DNA from: Diphasiastrum complanatum
Taxonomy: Eukaryota; Streptophyta; Lycopodiopsida; Lycopodiales; Lycopodiaceae
Reading direction: 5' to 3'
Assembly: GCA_029204225.1 (NCBI GenBank)
Contig: CM055095.1
Span: 45,621,446 to 45,685,445, forward strand
DNA length: 64,000 nt
The position numbers and the translations under genes are program-made. The notes below the pieces were generated by a model, which did not search any database, was not told where the DNA came from, and was given only the letters and a program-made list of their open reading frames with translations. Each line of letters starts with the position of its first letter. The stretch's first letter is position 1. Of this stretch, positions 33,801 through 45,191 are shown one piece after another.

Positions 33801-34101
33801 AAACTGTTTCAAAACCTGCTATAAAAGGCCTTAAAAAACTGACTGTGTGAGAATAGAGGCAAGCTGACAAACATGTTTCAGATTCCTAGAGGGGTGTTTT
33901 GAGGCCCAAACCTCAACATTGAGGGTTGATCCAAATACTTGGACGATCAAGCTTGCTAGCCCACTAGAGGAGACAACTTCATCCACCACTGACCACACAA
34001 TTGATCGGAACCAAAAGAAGCATCACAAACCATTGGGAATCCATGAAGATTATGATACTGATATCATCAATTAGATTGAGGCTCTAGCTATAGTCGATTG
34101 T

Positions 34102-34494
34102 ATGAGTTTTGTAAAAGGATCTATCTCCTTACTTCAAGAAACCAACCAAGGGCCTGAATTAAAATCGTCAAACCAAAAACCTGTCACCCTTGATGATAAG
34201 ATCAAAATCGGGGTAAACATGGTTGAACTATCATGGCTCCCATTAGAACCACCCCTAGAACCCTGTGAGGAAGAACTTCTCTCTTTTTGTTCAGTGATCA
34301 CCTTGGAAGATTACATGGAATACTCTGATGAACAAGCGTTAAATTACTTTGATCCACATCGCTATGGAGAGAAGATGATACTGAAAGATGTACCTAGGAT
34401 CCCACCACTGGCCAAGATCTCTAAGGAGCCCTACCTCCCAAATGTATATCAATACAAGGTCAAATTGAGCCACTTGGGACAACCCAGTAGATGA
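34102..34494 (+). pseudogene. gypsy spacer frame of uncertain role
   Basis: 130 acidic codons with no recognised motif, between gag and RNase H where protease and most of RT should be. It probably is lineage-specific pol text. Confidence 0.4.
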
Positions 34495-34622
34495 GGTTAT
34501 AGCCTGTGTGGATACCATGCTGTGGAATACCACTGAGATGACAATTTCGCCGACGATCCCACCAATCTGCTCATGCTCTATCAGTATGACAACAACCAAG
34601 AAAGATCAAGGTAATAATTGAG

Positions 34623-35371
34623 ATGACTCTACCCAAAACAATACGTGATGTCGCCAATTATTACATATGCTTTATATTATTGTTTGCCTTGTTGGCCCGA
34701 CCGATTTATCGCCTTACTGTTGAAACTAAATGGACACAAGAAGCCCTAGATGCCTTCGAGAAAATCAAGCAAGCTCTTGTTACCGCCCCTATCTTACGAT
34801 CTCCAAACTGGAACATATAATTTCACGTGCATACAAATGTATCCAAGTATGCAATAGGGATTGTGTTGACGCAACCAAGGGAACAAAAGAAAGTTTTTTC
34901 CATTTGTTTTACAAGCCAACAACTTATTGAAGTAGAGAATAACCATACCACCACCGAGCAAGAGGTCGTTGCCATGATTTTTAGCATCAAGAAATTTTGA
35001 CATTACCTTTTGGCCAACCCTTTCGTCTTTTATGTTGATCATCAACCCTTGTTGTATTTGGTTAATCGACCTTGTATGATGGGCCGTATAACACGATGGC
35101 TATTACAACTTCAACAGTTTGAATTATGTATATTTGTTAGGACTGGAAAAAAACACTATTTGGCAGACCACCTTTCCATATTGATGACTCAACGAGAAGA
35201 TGTGGGAGTCAATGATGAACTTCCTGATGCTCACATCTTTTATGCAGATGTAGTTCCTGAATGGGCTATTGGCATAGTAGAGTATCTTGTGAGGGGACGA
35301 CCTGATCCTTCACTGCCTTTCCTAGATTAGCGAAAGTTGATAATAAAACCTGCTCTATATAGCTTGATAGC
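34623..35371 (+). pseudogene. gypsy RT end, RNase H and start of integrase
   Basis: Contains KTIRDVANYYICFI and ALDAFEKIKQALVTAPIL (RT connection), then a frame change, VDHQPLLYLVNRP (RNase H; family DH-SL), ITRWLLQLQQFE and KKHYLADHLS. After a stop at 35328 the text LIIKPALYSLIA reaches the copia insertion point. Confidence 0.8.
35367..35371 (+). other. Target-site duplication, left copy
   Basis: ATAGC immediately before the 5' LTR, matching ATAGC at 41977-41981. Confidence 0.85.
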
Positions 35372-36591
35372 TGAAGAAACAAAATGTTTCTAATGCCAAA
35401 GCTTTGCTAGCTTTCAATCCTGAATTTTTGACAAAAGACGAGACGAGACGACACGACATGACATGACATGAATCAGTCGTGCTCCTCAATTGATCAAGAA
35501 GATCAGCCAAGTACCATGGGGTACAAGTATTTATTCAGATATCATGACATCAACAAAATTACTCTAGATCGTGGCTAATCTGCCACTCTTGTAATTTGTG
35601 ATTAGTTAGAGATGTTTAATCTTTCTGATCTGGAAGTTACATGACGCGAGACGAAATTGTTCATGAACTATATACTTTCTGTTTGATGCATAATATAAGC
35701 AAGTAAGCAAGAAGAAGACAAAAAACATTCAGAATACAGTCCGCCTGTGAGAGAGACAATTTTGAGAGGATCACTAGATCCAAAATTCCACTAGTAAGCA
35801 AGACACGATTTGTGAGAGAACTATATTTCTCTCATGCCAATGCACTGCGTGGATCTATCATGTAGTGCTACTAAAATTCAAGGAGATCAATAGGTAATAT
35901 TGTAAATGTTGTGCACATATTATTATATACAAATGTATGATCTCAAATGAATTTTTGTCTGATATTATTCGTGTGTTTGATTCACTTGTTCATTCAATTT
36001 TGCGCATTGGTTTGATTTCGTTGAATGATATATTAGTCTGTTAACGTAGATCAGCAGTGTCTGTCTACTCTCTGAAGGATTGTAGGAATGATATAGCTGG
36101 CAATGATCAACAATCATATCTAAATTTTTGACGAACTGATTTCGTTCACGAATGCTTTCGCTTCGCTTCGCGATCACTTGGCTATCAACGTAAATCAATT
36201 TCAGAGGCTCACTTAAGTTTCGCTTCATTTCGTTTTGTTTCGTCCTGTTTCGTTTTGTCTTGTCTCGTCTCGTTACAGAGCTTGATTGATCTTTTCGCAA
36301 ATGCTTTCGTTTCGTTTCATTTCGTTTCACGATCTCTATGCTTTCAGCATGAATCAATGTTAGAGTTTGTTTAAGTTTTGTTTCGCTTCGCTTCGTTTCA
36401 TTTTCGTTTAGACTTCATCTCGTTTTGTTTGGTTGTGTTACAGAGTCTGCTTGATCCAAAACAAATTATTCTCAAACAGAAATAATTCGAGTTTCGAGAA
36501 AGTTTTGCGAATTGTTTGAGAGACCTTTTATCAGTTTGTCACCAGAGTTTTAGCTGAAATTTGCATTTTTTGAATGCATTTTTTTGCATCA
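35372..36591 (+). repeat. 5' LTR of the nested copia
   Basis: TGAAGAAAC to GCATCA, 1,220 bp. It contains pentamer-like runs GACGAGACGAGACG, ACATGACATGACATG (35436-35471) and TTTCG/CTTCG-rich text (36150-36420). It holds ~100 bp (around 35700-35800) missing from the 3' LTR. Confidence 0.9.
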
Positions 36592-36592
36592 G

Positions 36593-36604
36593 TGGTATCA
36601 GAGC
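36593..36604 (+). promoter_or_regulatory. Primer-binding site
   Basis: TGGTATCAGAGC, exact complement to initiator-Met tRNA, one base after the LTR. Confidence 0.95.
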
Positions 36605-36704
36605 CTACCTTGTCATAGTTTGACATAGCCGAAAAGCTATCAGATCTAGGAGGCTAAGCATTGAAACAAACAACCATTAACAAGTGAAAACAAATTCAGA
36701 AGCA

Positions 36705-37560
36705 ATGGCTTCAATCAGCAGCATACAATCCAAGATCTGTACAGTTTTGGATTCATCAGGATCTAACTTACTAACATGGAGGATAAAGACCTCGCTGATA
36801 CTAAAGGGTGAAGGATTTTGGGTAGATGGCACTGAGGAGATGCCTACAATAACAAGCAAGGAGCTACGCGAATTGATGGAGAAGAATGACAAGGCAGTAG
36901 CCTTACTATCATTATCCATCGAGGATAGCCTCACACTTGGCCTGACTACACTCTCCAAAGCAAAGGAGATGTGGGATACACTGCTCACAAAAACAAAATC
37001 ATGCAGTCAAATAATGATGCTGGAAGATTAGCTGACAAACCTGCAGTGGGACGAAAAAGATCTCACTTCCTTTATAAGGAAGATGAAGGATCTATTCCTT
37101 TCACTACACAATTCTGCAGCAGAAAATGCAGTGTTGGCAAAGAAGCAGCTCACTTATCTGTTGAGAGCCTTATCAAGATCCTTCCAGACAACCAGAACCC
37201 TGCTCACAAAGGATCCTACAATGACTCTCGAAAGACAATTGTCGAGATTCAAGAGGAAGTCGAGGCTCGCAAGCACCTTGATCACAAGGATGCTTCTGAC
37301 CAAGCCCTCTACAACAACAAAGAAAAGACAAAGAAACAATTCAAGCCTAAGAGGGAACCAATAAAGGCAAATGAAAGAACAAAGGAAGATCGAAACAACA
37401 AAGTGGAGACAAGAAGACCCGCGTGAGATGCAGACGCGAAGGACACACAGTCGATTCATGTTGGCTCAATCCAAAAATTGAGTGTATCCACTGCCACAAG
37501 AAGGGACATGTAGCCATGGACTGCCGCCTAAACCCAAGAAACAAATCAGCACAAAGTAGA
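36705..37560 (+). pseudogene. copia gag of the nested element
   Basis: ATG at 36705 (MASISSIQSK), then LTWRIKTSLILKGEGFW and AKEMWDTLL, the copia Gag core. A frameshift near 37030 moves the frame (LTYLLRALS). Zinc-binding part at 37430-37550: CRREGHTVDSC, whose leading Cys position is Arg, and an intact CIHCHKKGHVAMDC. Confidence 0.85.
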
Positions 37561-37578
37561 TAGGAGAACGATAATAGT

Positions 37579-38115
37579 TTGTCCTATGTCAAGGAGCCTA
37601 AGAGCTCAAAAATGGACGAAGAAAAATCGAACATAAATAATTCGACCGCCTACATCTATGCAGACATGTGTGCAATATCAACACCTAACACACAGGAGGT
37701 AATCCTAGATTCAAGAGCTACCTCACACTTCGTTACATCAAGACGAATTATGTCTGATGTTTTAAGTGCAGATCCATCAAGATTTATTGTTCTTGGAGAT
37801 GGATCCAAACATCAAGTGAACGGTATTGGTTCACTGTGGCTCAACACGAACGACAGAGACAGACGACTCGAAGATGTTCTTTTCGTGCCTACACTATAGC
37901 AGGACTTGCTATCTGTGGCAAGAATAGCTGATGCAGGGATGCGTGTGATGTTCTCAGACGAAGCATGCAACGTTGTTGATGCTAGTACCAGTACCCTGAT
38001 CACTCAAGACAGAAAAAAAAAGAGTTTGTATCACTTAAAGATATGCCTACCTGCAGATCAAGTGCATCATACTCATGATGATTCGCCAGACTATGGAACA
38101 GGAGACTATGCCATA
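37579..38115 (+). pseudogene. copia protease, active-site Gly changed
   Basis: EVILDSRATSHFV corresponds to the D-S-G-A site, with Arg for Gly. A TAG stop at 37897-37899 interrupts VPTL-stop-QDLLSVAR, after which the same frame continues to 38118. Confidence 0.85.
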
Positions 38116-39225
38116 TGAATTCAGTTGTATTTTACCAAGCAAGCCATCATGGAGCAATCACAGGGGTCGACATCTTGAATGCAACCAGTTCGACCACCTG
38201 TGATGCATGTCTGAAGGGTAAGATGTCACGCACTCCATTTGTCAAGGACTCCTACAGAACAACTAAGATTCTAGAGTTAGTGCATTCTGATATTTGTGGA
38301 CCTTTCAATGCAATCTCAGTAGGAGGCTCGAAATATTACATTACCTTTATTGATGATTACAGAAAATTTGACAGTGTATTTTATTCAAAATAAATCGAAA
38401 TCACTTGACAAATTCACTAAATATGTGAATTGGGCTAAGAGATGCATTGGTAACAAATTGAAACAGATCAAGACAAATTGATTTGACGAATACATCTCGA
38501 ATCGCTTCACTGACTTTTGCAATGATCATGGCATCATTCACAGAAGGACTGCATCTTACACACCGCAGCACAACAGTGTTGCAGAAAGAAAGAATAGGAC
38601 CCTAATGGAAGCTGTCAGATGCATGATGGCCTACTCGAAAGCTCCAAGAGTACTGTGGGACGAAGCATTATCTATAGCTGCATACATTCAAAATAGGACA
38701 GGAAAGTCTGGTGTTCCTCACATGACACCACACGAATTATGGTGGGGTAGAAAACCCAACCCGACTCACATCAGAATCTTTGGATGTGCAGCTTATGCAC
38801 ATACTCCTGATAAGATTCAAAAGAAGCTTGACAAGAAAGCTGAACAGGGATATCTGGTAGGATATTACAACAATTCGTCATACTACAGAGTCTATATGCC
38901 AGAGACGAACATTGTGAAGACAGTCAGAGATGTCAAGTTTGATGAGAGCAGAACAATGGCCAGCAATGATCCTGTCAGCTATGAAGTTCTTGAAAGACAG
39001 TATTATGATCTACCACCTGTGACAGAGGGAGTAGAAAATGAACACGAAATCGAAGATTTTCGAGTCGCTTCGCATTCAAGTGACGAATCAGAAGACGAAA
39101 GATTCGAGAGGCAGCCTACTGCTACAGCACTTGTAAACCAAAATGGTTCCGGACCTAGCAGAGCAGACAAAGGCAAAGGCATTGCAGTTCCAAGAGGATC
39201 TCCTAGAAGGCCGACAAGACAATGA
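38115..39225 (+). pseudogene. copia integrase
   Basis: Contains CDACLKGKMSRTPF (zinc region), VHSDICGPF (first catalytic Asp) and FIDDYRKF. The second catalytic block is destroyed: TN-stop-FDEYIS where the family reads TDNGGEY-S. The third block, SVAERKNRT with Glu, is intact at ~38580, and the C-terminal half (38605-39225) is one long frame with an acidic tail. Confidence 0.9.
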
Positions 39226-39243
39226 AGAGCGCCAACAAGATAC

Positions 39244-40197
39244 ATGCCAGACAGCTCTGCTTCTACATCAGAAGAGTTCTGTGGATTCAATGGCAAATCA
39301 CAGACTTTCGAGGAGGCAATTGAATGTCTAGAGAAGGACAAATGGATCCAAGCCATGAATGAGGAGATAAAATCCATGAGGAAGAACCAGGTATGGACGT
39401 TGCAGCCATTACCAGATAAGCGAAAGGCTGTAAATGCAAATGGTATACAAGCTAAAGTATGGACCAGATGTAGATGTCTCAAAGTATAAGGCAAGACTTG
39501 TAGCGAAGGGAGTTTCTCAAAGATATGGTATTGACTATTCTGAGACCTTCTCTCTCGTCATGAAACATTTGTCCCTACGTTTATTATTTGCATATGCAGC
39601 TGCTTATGACCTCAGGATCCACATTGTGGATGAGAAGACAGCCTTCTTGCATGGTGAGCTAGACGAAGAGGTCTTATGGATCGACCTCCAGGATATGTCT
39701 CAAATTCACTTCCTGATTATGCATGCAGAATGCATAGGAGTATCTATGGTCTGAAGCAGTCAACTCGACAATGGTACAAAAAGAAAGATCAAGCCATGAA
39801 ATCCTTGGGATTCAAGCCATTGATGGATGATTCCAATGTCTATGTGAGAATTACAGATGGGAAGATCATCACTGTGGCTGTGTATGTGGATGACACTCTG
39901 ATACTCTGCAAGAGTGAGAAGCTGATTGCTGAAGTGAAGAATGACATCTCGAAACATTTCGAGATTGTAGATCTGGGAGAAGCCAGGTGTTACCTTGGCT
40001 TGCAGATTGATAGGGACTATGAAGGAGGTAAGTTGTACCTTCATCAGTCCAGATACACCCAGAAAATCCTAGAGGATTTTGGGATGCTGAATTGCAAAGG
40101 AGCGAATACTCCAATCCTTGCAGGAACAGTACTGACGAATGAAAATTGTTCGAGGACTGAAGAAGAGAGAGAATTGATGCAGCTCACACATACATGA
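39244..40197 (+). pseudogene. copia reverse transcriptase
   Basis: KDKWIQAMNEEIKSM starts RT. Frames shift near 39440 and 39690. YKARLVAKG, IDYSETFS, CRMHRSIYGLKQ and the active site AVYVDDTLIL (~39890) are intact, followed by GEARCYLGLQI. It is the best-preserved RT in the window. Confidence 0.92.
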
Positions 40198-40815
40198 AAC
40201 TGATAGGATCGTTGATGTATCTTGCAGATAACACACGCCCTGACATTGCTTATGCAGTGTTCAGGATAAGCCAGTTATGTACAAATCCAGGCTCGACACA
40301 TTGGAAGATTGCAATACAAATTTTGCAATATCCTCAATCAACAAAGGATTATGGTTTGTATTATTGTCGTGATGCAGAGTTCCAGATGCTTTCCTACAGT
40401 GATGCTAGCTGGGCATCCCTCAAGGACGACTGTAAAAGTGTCTCAGGAGGATGCACCATTGCGTCAGGAGCAGCAATTCTCTAGGTCAGCAAGAAGCAGG
40501 ACCATTGTGGCTCAGTCATCCTGCGAAGCAGAGCAGCAAAGATGGCCAATGAGATAATTTGGCTCAAACAATTCCTTGACGAATTGGGCAAAACGAGAAA
40601 TGAACCTTTGGTTTTGCAGATGGACAACTCATCTGCAATACATCTGACGAAAGACCCCATGTTTCACTCAAGGACTAAACACATTGCAATCAAGTACCAC
40701 TTGATTAAGGATTTGATTGGGAAGAAGATGCTGTAGACCACCTTCATTGGAACGAAAGACGTGGTTGTTGACATTTTCACAAAGGCCCTAGACGAAGGTC
40801 TATTCGAGAGATAGA
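40194..40815 (+). pseudogene. copia RT end and RNase H
   Basis: GSLMYLADNTRPDIAYAV, then YSDASWASLKDDCKSVSGG (RNase H first Asp), a TAG stop at 40483-40485, a frameshift, LQMDNSSAIHLTKDP and FHSRTKHIAIKYH, a TAG at ~40735, then VVVDIFTKAL. The catalytic Glu region (family SSCEAEY) reads SSCEAEQ at ~40520. Confidence 0.88.
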
Positions 40816-40848
40816 GGAGCAGTCTTGGAGTCGTCAAGCTATCATGCT

Positions 40849-40860
40849 TTGAGTGGGAGC
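40849..40860 (+). promoter_or_regulatory. Polypurine tract
   Basis: TTTGAGTGGGAG just before the 3' LTR. Confidence 0.75.
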
Positions 40861-41976
40861 TAAAGAAACAAAATGTTTCTAATGCCAAAGCTTTGCTAGC
40901 TTTCAATTCTGAATTTTTGACAAAAGACGACACAACACGACATGACACGAAATCAGTGGTGCTCCTCAATTGATCAAGAAGATCAGCCAAGTACCATGGG
41001 GTACAAGTATTTGTTTAGATATTATGACATCAGCAGAAGTACTCTAGATCGTGGCTAATCTGTCAATCTTGTAATGCGTGATTAGTTAGAGATGTTTAAT
41101 CTTTCTGATCTGAAAGTTACACGACGTGACATGAAATTGTTCGTGAACTATATACTTTCTATTTGATGCATAAGCCGCTAGTAAGCGAGACACGATTCGT
41201 GAGAGAACTGTATTTCTCTCACGCCAATGCACTACGTCGATCTGTCATGCAGTGCTGCTAAAATTCAAGGAGATCAATAGGTAATATTTTAGCTATTGTG
41301 CACATATTATTATATACAATTATATGATCTCGAATGAATTTTTGTCTAATATTATTCGTGTGTCTGATTCACTTGTTCATTCAATTCCTCACATTGGTTT
41401 GATTTCGTTGAATGCTATGTTAAATTGTTAACATAGATCAGCACTGTCTGTCTACTCTCTAAAGGACTGTAGGAATGATATAGCTGGCAGTGACCAGCAT
41501 CATATCTGAATTTCTGACAAATTGATTTCGTTCGTGAATGCTTTCATTTCCTTCGCTTCGCGATCACTTGGCTATAAGCGTAAATCAATTTCAGAGGCTC
41601 ACTTAAGTTTCGCTTCATTTCGTCCTGTTTCGTTTCGTCTTGTCTCATTTCGTTACAGAGCTTGATTGATCTTTTCACGAATGCTTTTGTTTCGTTTTGT
41701 TTTGTTTCGTTTCGTGATCTCTATGGTTCCAGCATGAATCAATGTCAGAGCTCGTTTAAGTTTTGCTTCGCTTCGCTTCATTTTGTTTTCGTTTAGATTT
41801 CGTCTCGTTTCGTTTGGTTGTGTTACAGAGCCTGCTTGATCCAACATGAATGATTTTTGAACAAAAATAATTCGAGTTTCGAGAAAGTTTTGCGAATCGT
41901 TCCAGAGACCTTTTATCAGTTTGTCATCAGAGTTATAGCTGAAATTTGCATTTTCTGAACGCATTTTTTCGCATCA
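40861..41976 (+). repeat. 3' LTR of the nested copia
   Basis: TAAAGAAAC to GCATCA, 1,116 bp. The first base pair of the canonical TG end is changed to TA. Differs from the 5' LTR by a ~100-bp deletion near 41180 and scattered substitutions (roughly 5-8% by eye), many of them C/T or G/A. Confidence 0.9.
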
Positions 41977-42261
41977 ATAGCAGGACAACTATATCGAATT
42001 TGTGTGAAACCTGAACGCCGCAAAGCTTGGCATGATCATGCCTTAAAGAAAAAAGACTTACACAAAGGTCAATTAGTGTTGATGTATCAAAGCAAGGCCA
42101 CGAAGGGCAAATTGAAATTTTTTGGCCTAGGACCCTATCGTGTAACAAAGTTATATGAAAATGGTGCAGTTTAATTGGCCACCTTGGAAGGTGATCTCTT
42201 ACCAACCTTAGTAAATGGTAGTCGGCTAAAACGCTATTACCATTTACCTCCTACTGTATAA
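41977..42261 (+). pseudogene. gypsy integrase C-terminus resuming after the copia
   Basis: After the duplicated ATAGC the gypsy frame resumes with GQLYRI, the start of the integrase zinc domain, then jumps directly to the C-terminal domain (AWHDHALKKKDLHKGQLVL, GLGPYRVTKLYENGAV, a stop, VNGSRLKRYYHLPP). The core is deleted, before or after the copia arrived. Confidence 0.85.
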
Positions 42262-43125
42262 ACTTTTTCGATCTTTGTTTGATTTATTTAAATTTTCTCC
42301 TTTCTTTATGTTTTCTCAGTTGTCTATGAACAGATTTTTTATCAACTTATTTTTCAGGATATGATGTACAGTGGGTGATTATATGTGCTTAGAGTAGAGT
42401 CCTTCTAGGGACAGAAGAGTAGCCCAAGTGATGCATGGATTAGTACAAGTTACAAGTAAGGAAGCCAAAGTCTACCAAACACAGTACTGGTGTAACAAAG
42501 TGAATCAATAAGTTTGGACAGAGAAAATGAAATCTTCATCAAAGATCCTTGAAAACAATGCCAGTGCAGGAAATTTACCAATGATCTGAACACTTCCAAG
42601 CTCCTTCACTATTCAGCCAAGTACAACAACAAAAGGCACTATAGGAGATAAAAATATCAATATCTCTCTCTCAATTTTTGCTGTCTAGGTTCGCCTACTT
42701 GACCATTTCTAAAGCACATCATGATGAGTTTAAATTGAGTCAAGCAAACCTGGAATCCTAATTTCCATCCCTATAGGCCCAAAAGAGAAAAAATCACTTA
42801 AACCACTCTGCTTGCTTGTAGATTTTACATCTAGGTCCGCCCTCTTCAAGTAAGACTTCTCATAACATGCTCTTTCATTAGTGAATTAGGCAAATCAAGA
42901 CTCTCAAGCAATTTGTTTGACGAATCTATTTTAAAAAAATCACTAAACAAGCTCCCCACATGTGTGGATTTGAGATCTAGGTTTTTCCCCTTGATATTTT
43001 ATGCCTCTCAACATGGTAAATCTACTACCAAACAGGTGAACCTAGATTCCTAGCCAAACTCTCAAAAATTGAGTTTAAGTGATTTCTTGAATTGAACTGA
43101 GTTTTTTGGCCATTTTTATCTCTTT
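42262..43125. other. Stretch without a recognisable gene
   Basis: Probably the 3' untranslated part and LTR of gypsy relic 2. CCACATGTGTGG at 42957-42968 is a near-perfect palindrome. A diverged repeat of CCTAG(A/G)TTC-GCC words occurs at 42680, 42830 and 43020. Confidence 0.3.
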
Positions 43126-43285
43126 TTGAGTTTGCCACACGTGCGAATGACTCCATCTAAGTTCGCCACTATCACCATTGGTCTTAGAATGTCTTTTTTA
43201 GTCAATCTGATACCTAACATCTATGTTCACCAAATTTGGAGGGAGGGGTGTATAAAAGGAGGTGGGAATGAACTAAAACTCACAT

Positions 43286-44323
43286 TTGCTAAGGAGATGC
43301 TGCCAAAAATTCCAAAAATTTTCCAGTGTTTTCAAGCATACCCAAAGCATTAAGCCTATTCTGAAGATCTACAGGGACTATCTCCCCTTACTTCGCCAGT
43401 ATGCAACTATAGTGAAGTATGCCTACCAGACTGCCACTCCAGAGAAGCCTACCTTAAAGTATAGGCTAAATCAAATTACACATGGGGTCTCATACACCAT
43501 CGAAGACCTAGAGACTAATGGGATTCCAGATGGGCCGAGACACATTCCGACAAATAGGGCAAGAGTTGACGACGTCAAAGCATACATGGACACCACCAAG
43601 TGAGCATGATGGCACACCAACGATGGAATCTTAATAGAAGTCATTGCGGATGAGGTCCTCCAAGGGGAAACCACCTTCATGGTGAACTTTTTTAAAGTGG
43701 CAAGAACGAGGAAGGCCAAAATTTCTCTCACCTTCTTCATGTACCTGGGGTAGCTACCATCACCGAGCCAGAAGGGATATAATTACAACTGGACACACCT
43801 CATCCAAGACGCGATCTCCAAGGCCTTGTTGTCCCCAAAGAAACAGACTTCCGTGGGGCCTTTACTCACCCAATTGGCAATGACGCAAGCGATGGGCCTG
43901 ATTGATTTTTCGGCAGCTTTTCCGATTGCCCCCACACAAGAATTTGCACCCTCCAAAGAAAAGCCAAAAACGACCAAGCAGGAGGATAAGGACTGCAAAC
44001 AAGCAGTCCAACGTCTGTCCATCCAATCAGTGGTACAAGCCACACCCAACTCGCCTCCTCACGATTTTGTGGCTCAGTTGGAGACCATGTTATTAGAAGA
44101 GATTGCCACACCATCAGTGCCACCTACTATCACGACCAACCCTTCTACAAAGAGCAGTCGGATACTGGACTTACTCAAGAGGAAGCCATCTGTCAAGCTT
44201 TCCCCCCTATCGCAGATTCTCGAGGAGATCAGCTCACCACTAAGAGATGCAGTAGAAGGGGGCCCAGAAAATGATCAGCCAGCTCATGCAACCACTACAA
44301 CAGATCAAGGGGCCCAGGTGTAA
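43286..44323 (+). pseudogene. Unknown protein frame with three stops
   Basis: One frame of about 346 codons, interrupted only at 43601-43603 (TGA), 43607-43609 (TGA) and 43751-43753 (TAG). All three stops are single changes from sense codons. The N-terminal half has LRQYATIVKYAYQTATPEKP and VSYTIEDLE; the second half is Pro/Ser/Thr/Lys-rich, like a disordered tail. I do not recognise it. The stop codon TAA falls inside the first bases of the LTR at 44319. It may be a transposon accessory gene or gag, or a captured host gene. Confidence 0.45.
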
Positions 44324-44720
44324 GGATCGCCTAGTGAAGATTTGACTAGATCTTGTTGCATACAACCAAAAGGACACCTGTGGAGCAAAACCAACCAACC
44401 AATGGAAAAGGCTAGTCAATACCCTAACCACTTCACCCTCATGCCATGGTGAATGAATGCAAGAGAGGAGGGGATCCTGGCTTCAAGGATCCAAAAATCC
44501 AATACGTAGATGGGTGAGTTTCCACTAGTATATATTCTCTCCCATGAGGAGAGAATATTCCTCTTAGATAGGTCTGGGCCCTCATATGATTATCAATTAC
44601 TTTATCGGCCAAGTCCGGAATGATGAGGCATAACTAATAACCACATACACTGGAGAGCCCGGCTATCTAGACTCAATTCTAACTTAAATGCTCTATTCTT
44701 AGCATCACATGCAAGAAAAT
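44319..44720 (-). repeat. Solo gypsy LTR (relative of 8083 and 60323)
   Basis: TGTAAGGATCGCC, CTGTGGAGC, CTAGTCAATACCCTAACCA and GAGAATATTCC are shared in order with the LTR at 8083. There is no primer site on its left, so it is a solo LTR or a 3' LTR whose interior is gone. The right edge is estimated. Confidence 0.7.
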
Positions 44721-45190
44721 AACAATCATTCAATCTTGATAGACTTGTCTGTCTCTAAATTAACTGGAGATTTAGGCTGAAAACAATACACAAGCATTCC
44801 TTGACTACAATCTGTTGTAGAACTTCATCCACTAAAGTAAGAAAATTCCTCATAAGTGCCTGTGAGATTTACACAATCGCAAGTATGTGATGGAGCAAAC
44901 AAATTTAAATTTCCAAATAAATGATCTAAATCTTTGACTCGTTCAATTGATCAAAAATTACTCAATATCTTAAGAATCCTCACATTTCCTTATAATCTTT
45001 TAATGATGACCATTAAGTATCAATGTATGATTCGTCAATCATAAACATTTAGAATCTTTTGATTCGTCAATCATAAATAACAGGATTCCAAAACCATACT
45101 TAATCATTGAAAAATACTTGAGTATATGTACAATATACCACTCAGAAAATATAAAAACTATTTTGAAATCTTTTCCCCATTGAAAATTAC
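44721..45190. other. Stretch without a recognisable gene
   Basis: AT-rich. ATTCGTCAATCATAAA occurs twice (45030, 45062), a 32-bp offset tandem word. No gene seen. Confidence 0.3.
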
Positions 45191-45191
45191 T

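Larger units (their letters stand above)
35372..41976 (+). mobile_element. Near-complete Ty1/copia element nested in the gypsy relic
   Basis: Two LTRs (35372-36591 and 40861-41976), a perfect primer-binding site at 36593-36604, gag, protease, integrase, RT, RNase H and a polypurine tract before the 3' LTR, about 6.6 kb. ATAGC target duplications flank it. All domains are present in copia order, but frameshifts and stops break the polyprotein. Confidence 0.95.
33140..42261 (+). mobile_element. Ty3/gypsy relic 2, split by a nested copia
   Basis: Gag with zinc knuckles (33360-33790), a spacer frame (34102-34494), RT end/RNase H/integrase start (34623-35371), interrupted by the copia at 35372-41976, then the integrase C-terminus (41977-42261). 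Most of RT and the integrase core are deleted. LTR ends were not located. Confidence 0.8.

Noticed and set aside
44307-44318. Polypurine tract AAGGGGCCCAGG before TGTAAGG, implying a plus-strand 3' LTR
   Set aside because: The LTR at 8083 with its primer site shows that this LTR family read TGTAAG on the plus strand is in minus orientation, so the left flank should be a primer site or host DNA, not a polypurine tract. The tract also contains pyrimidines.
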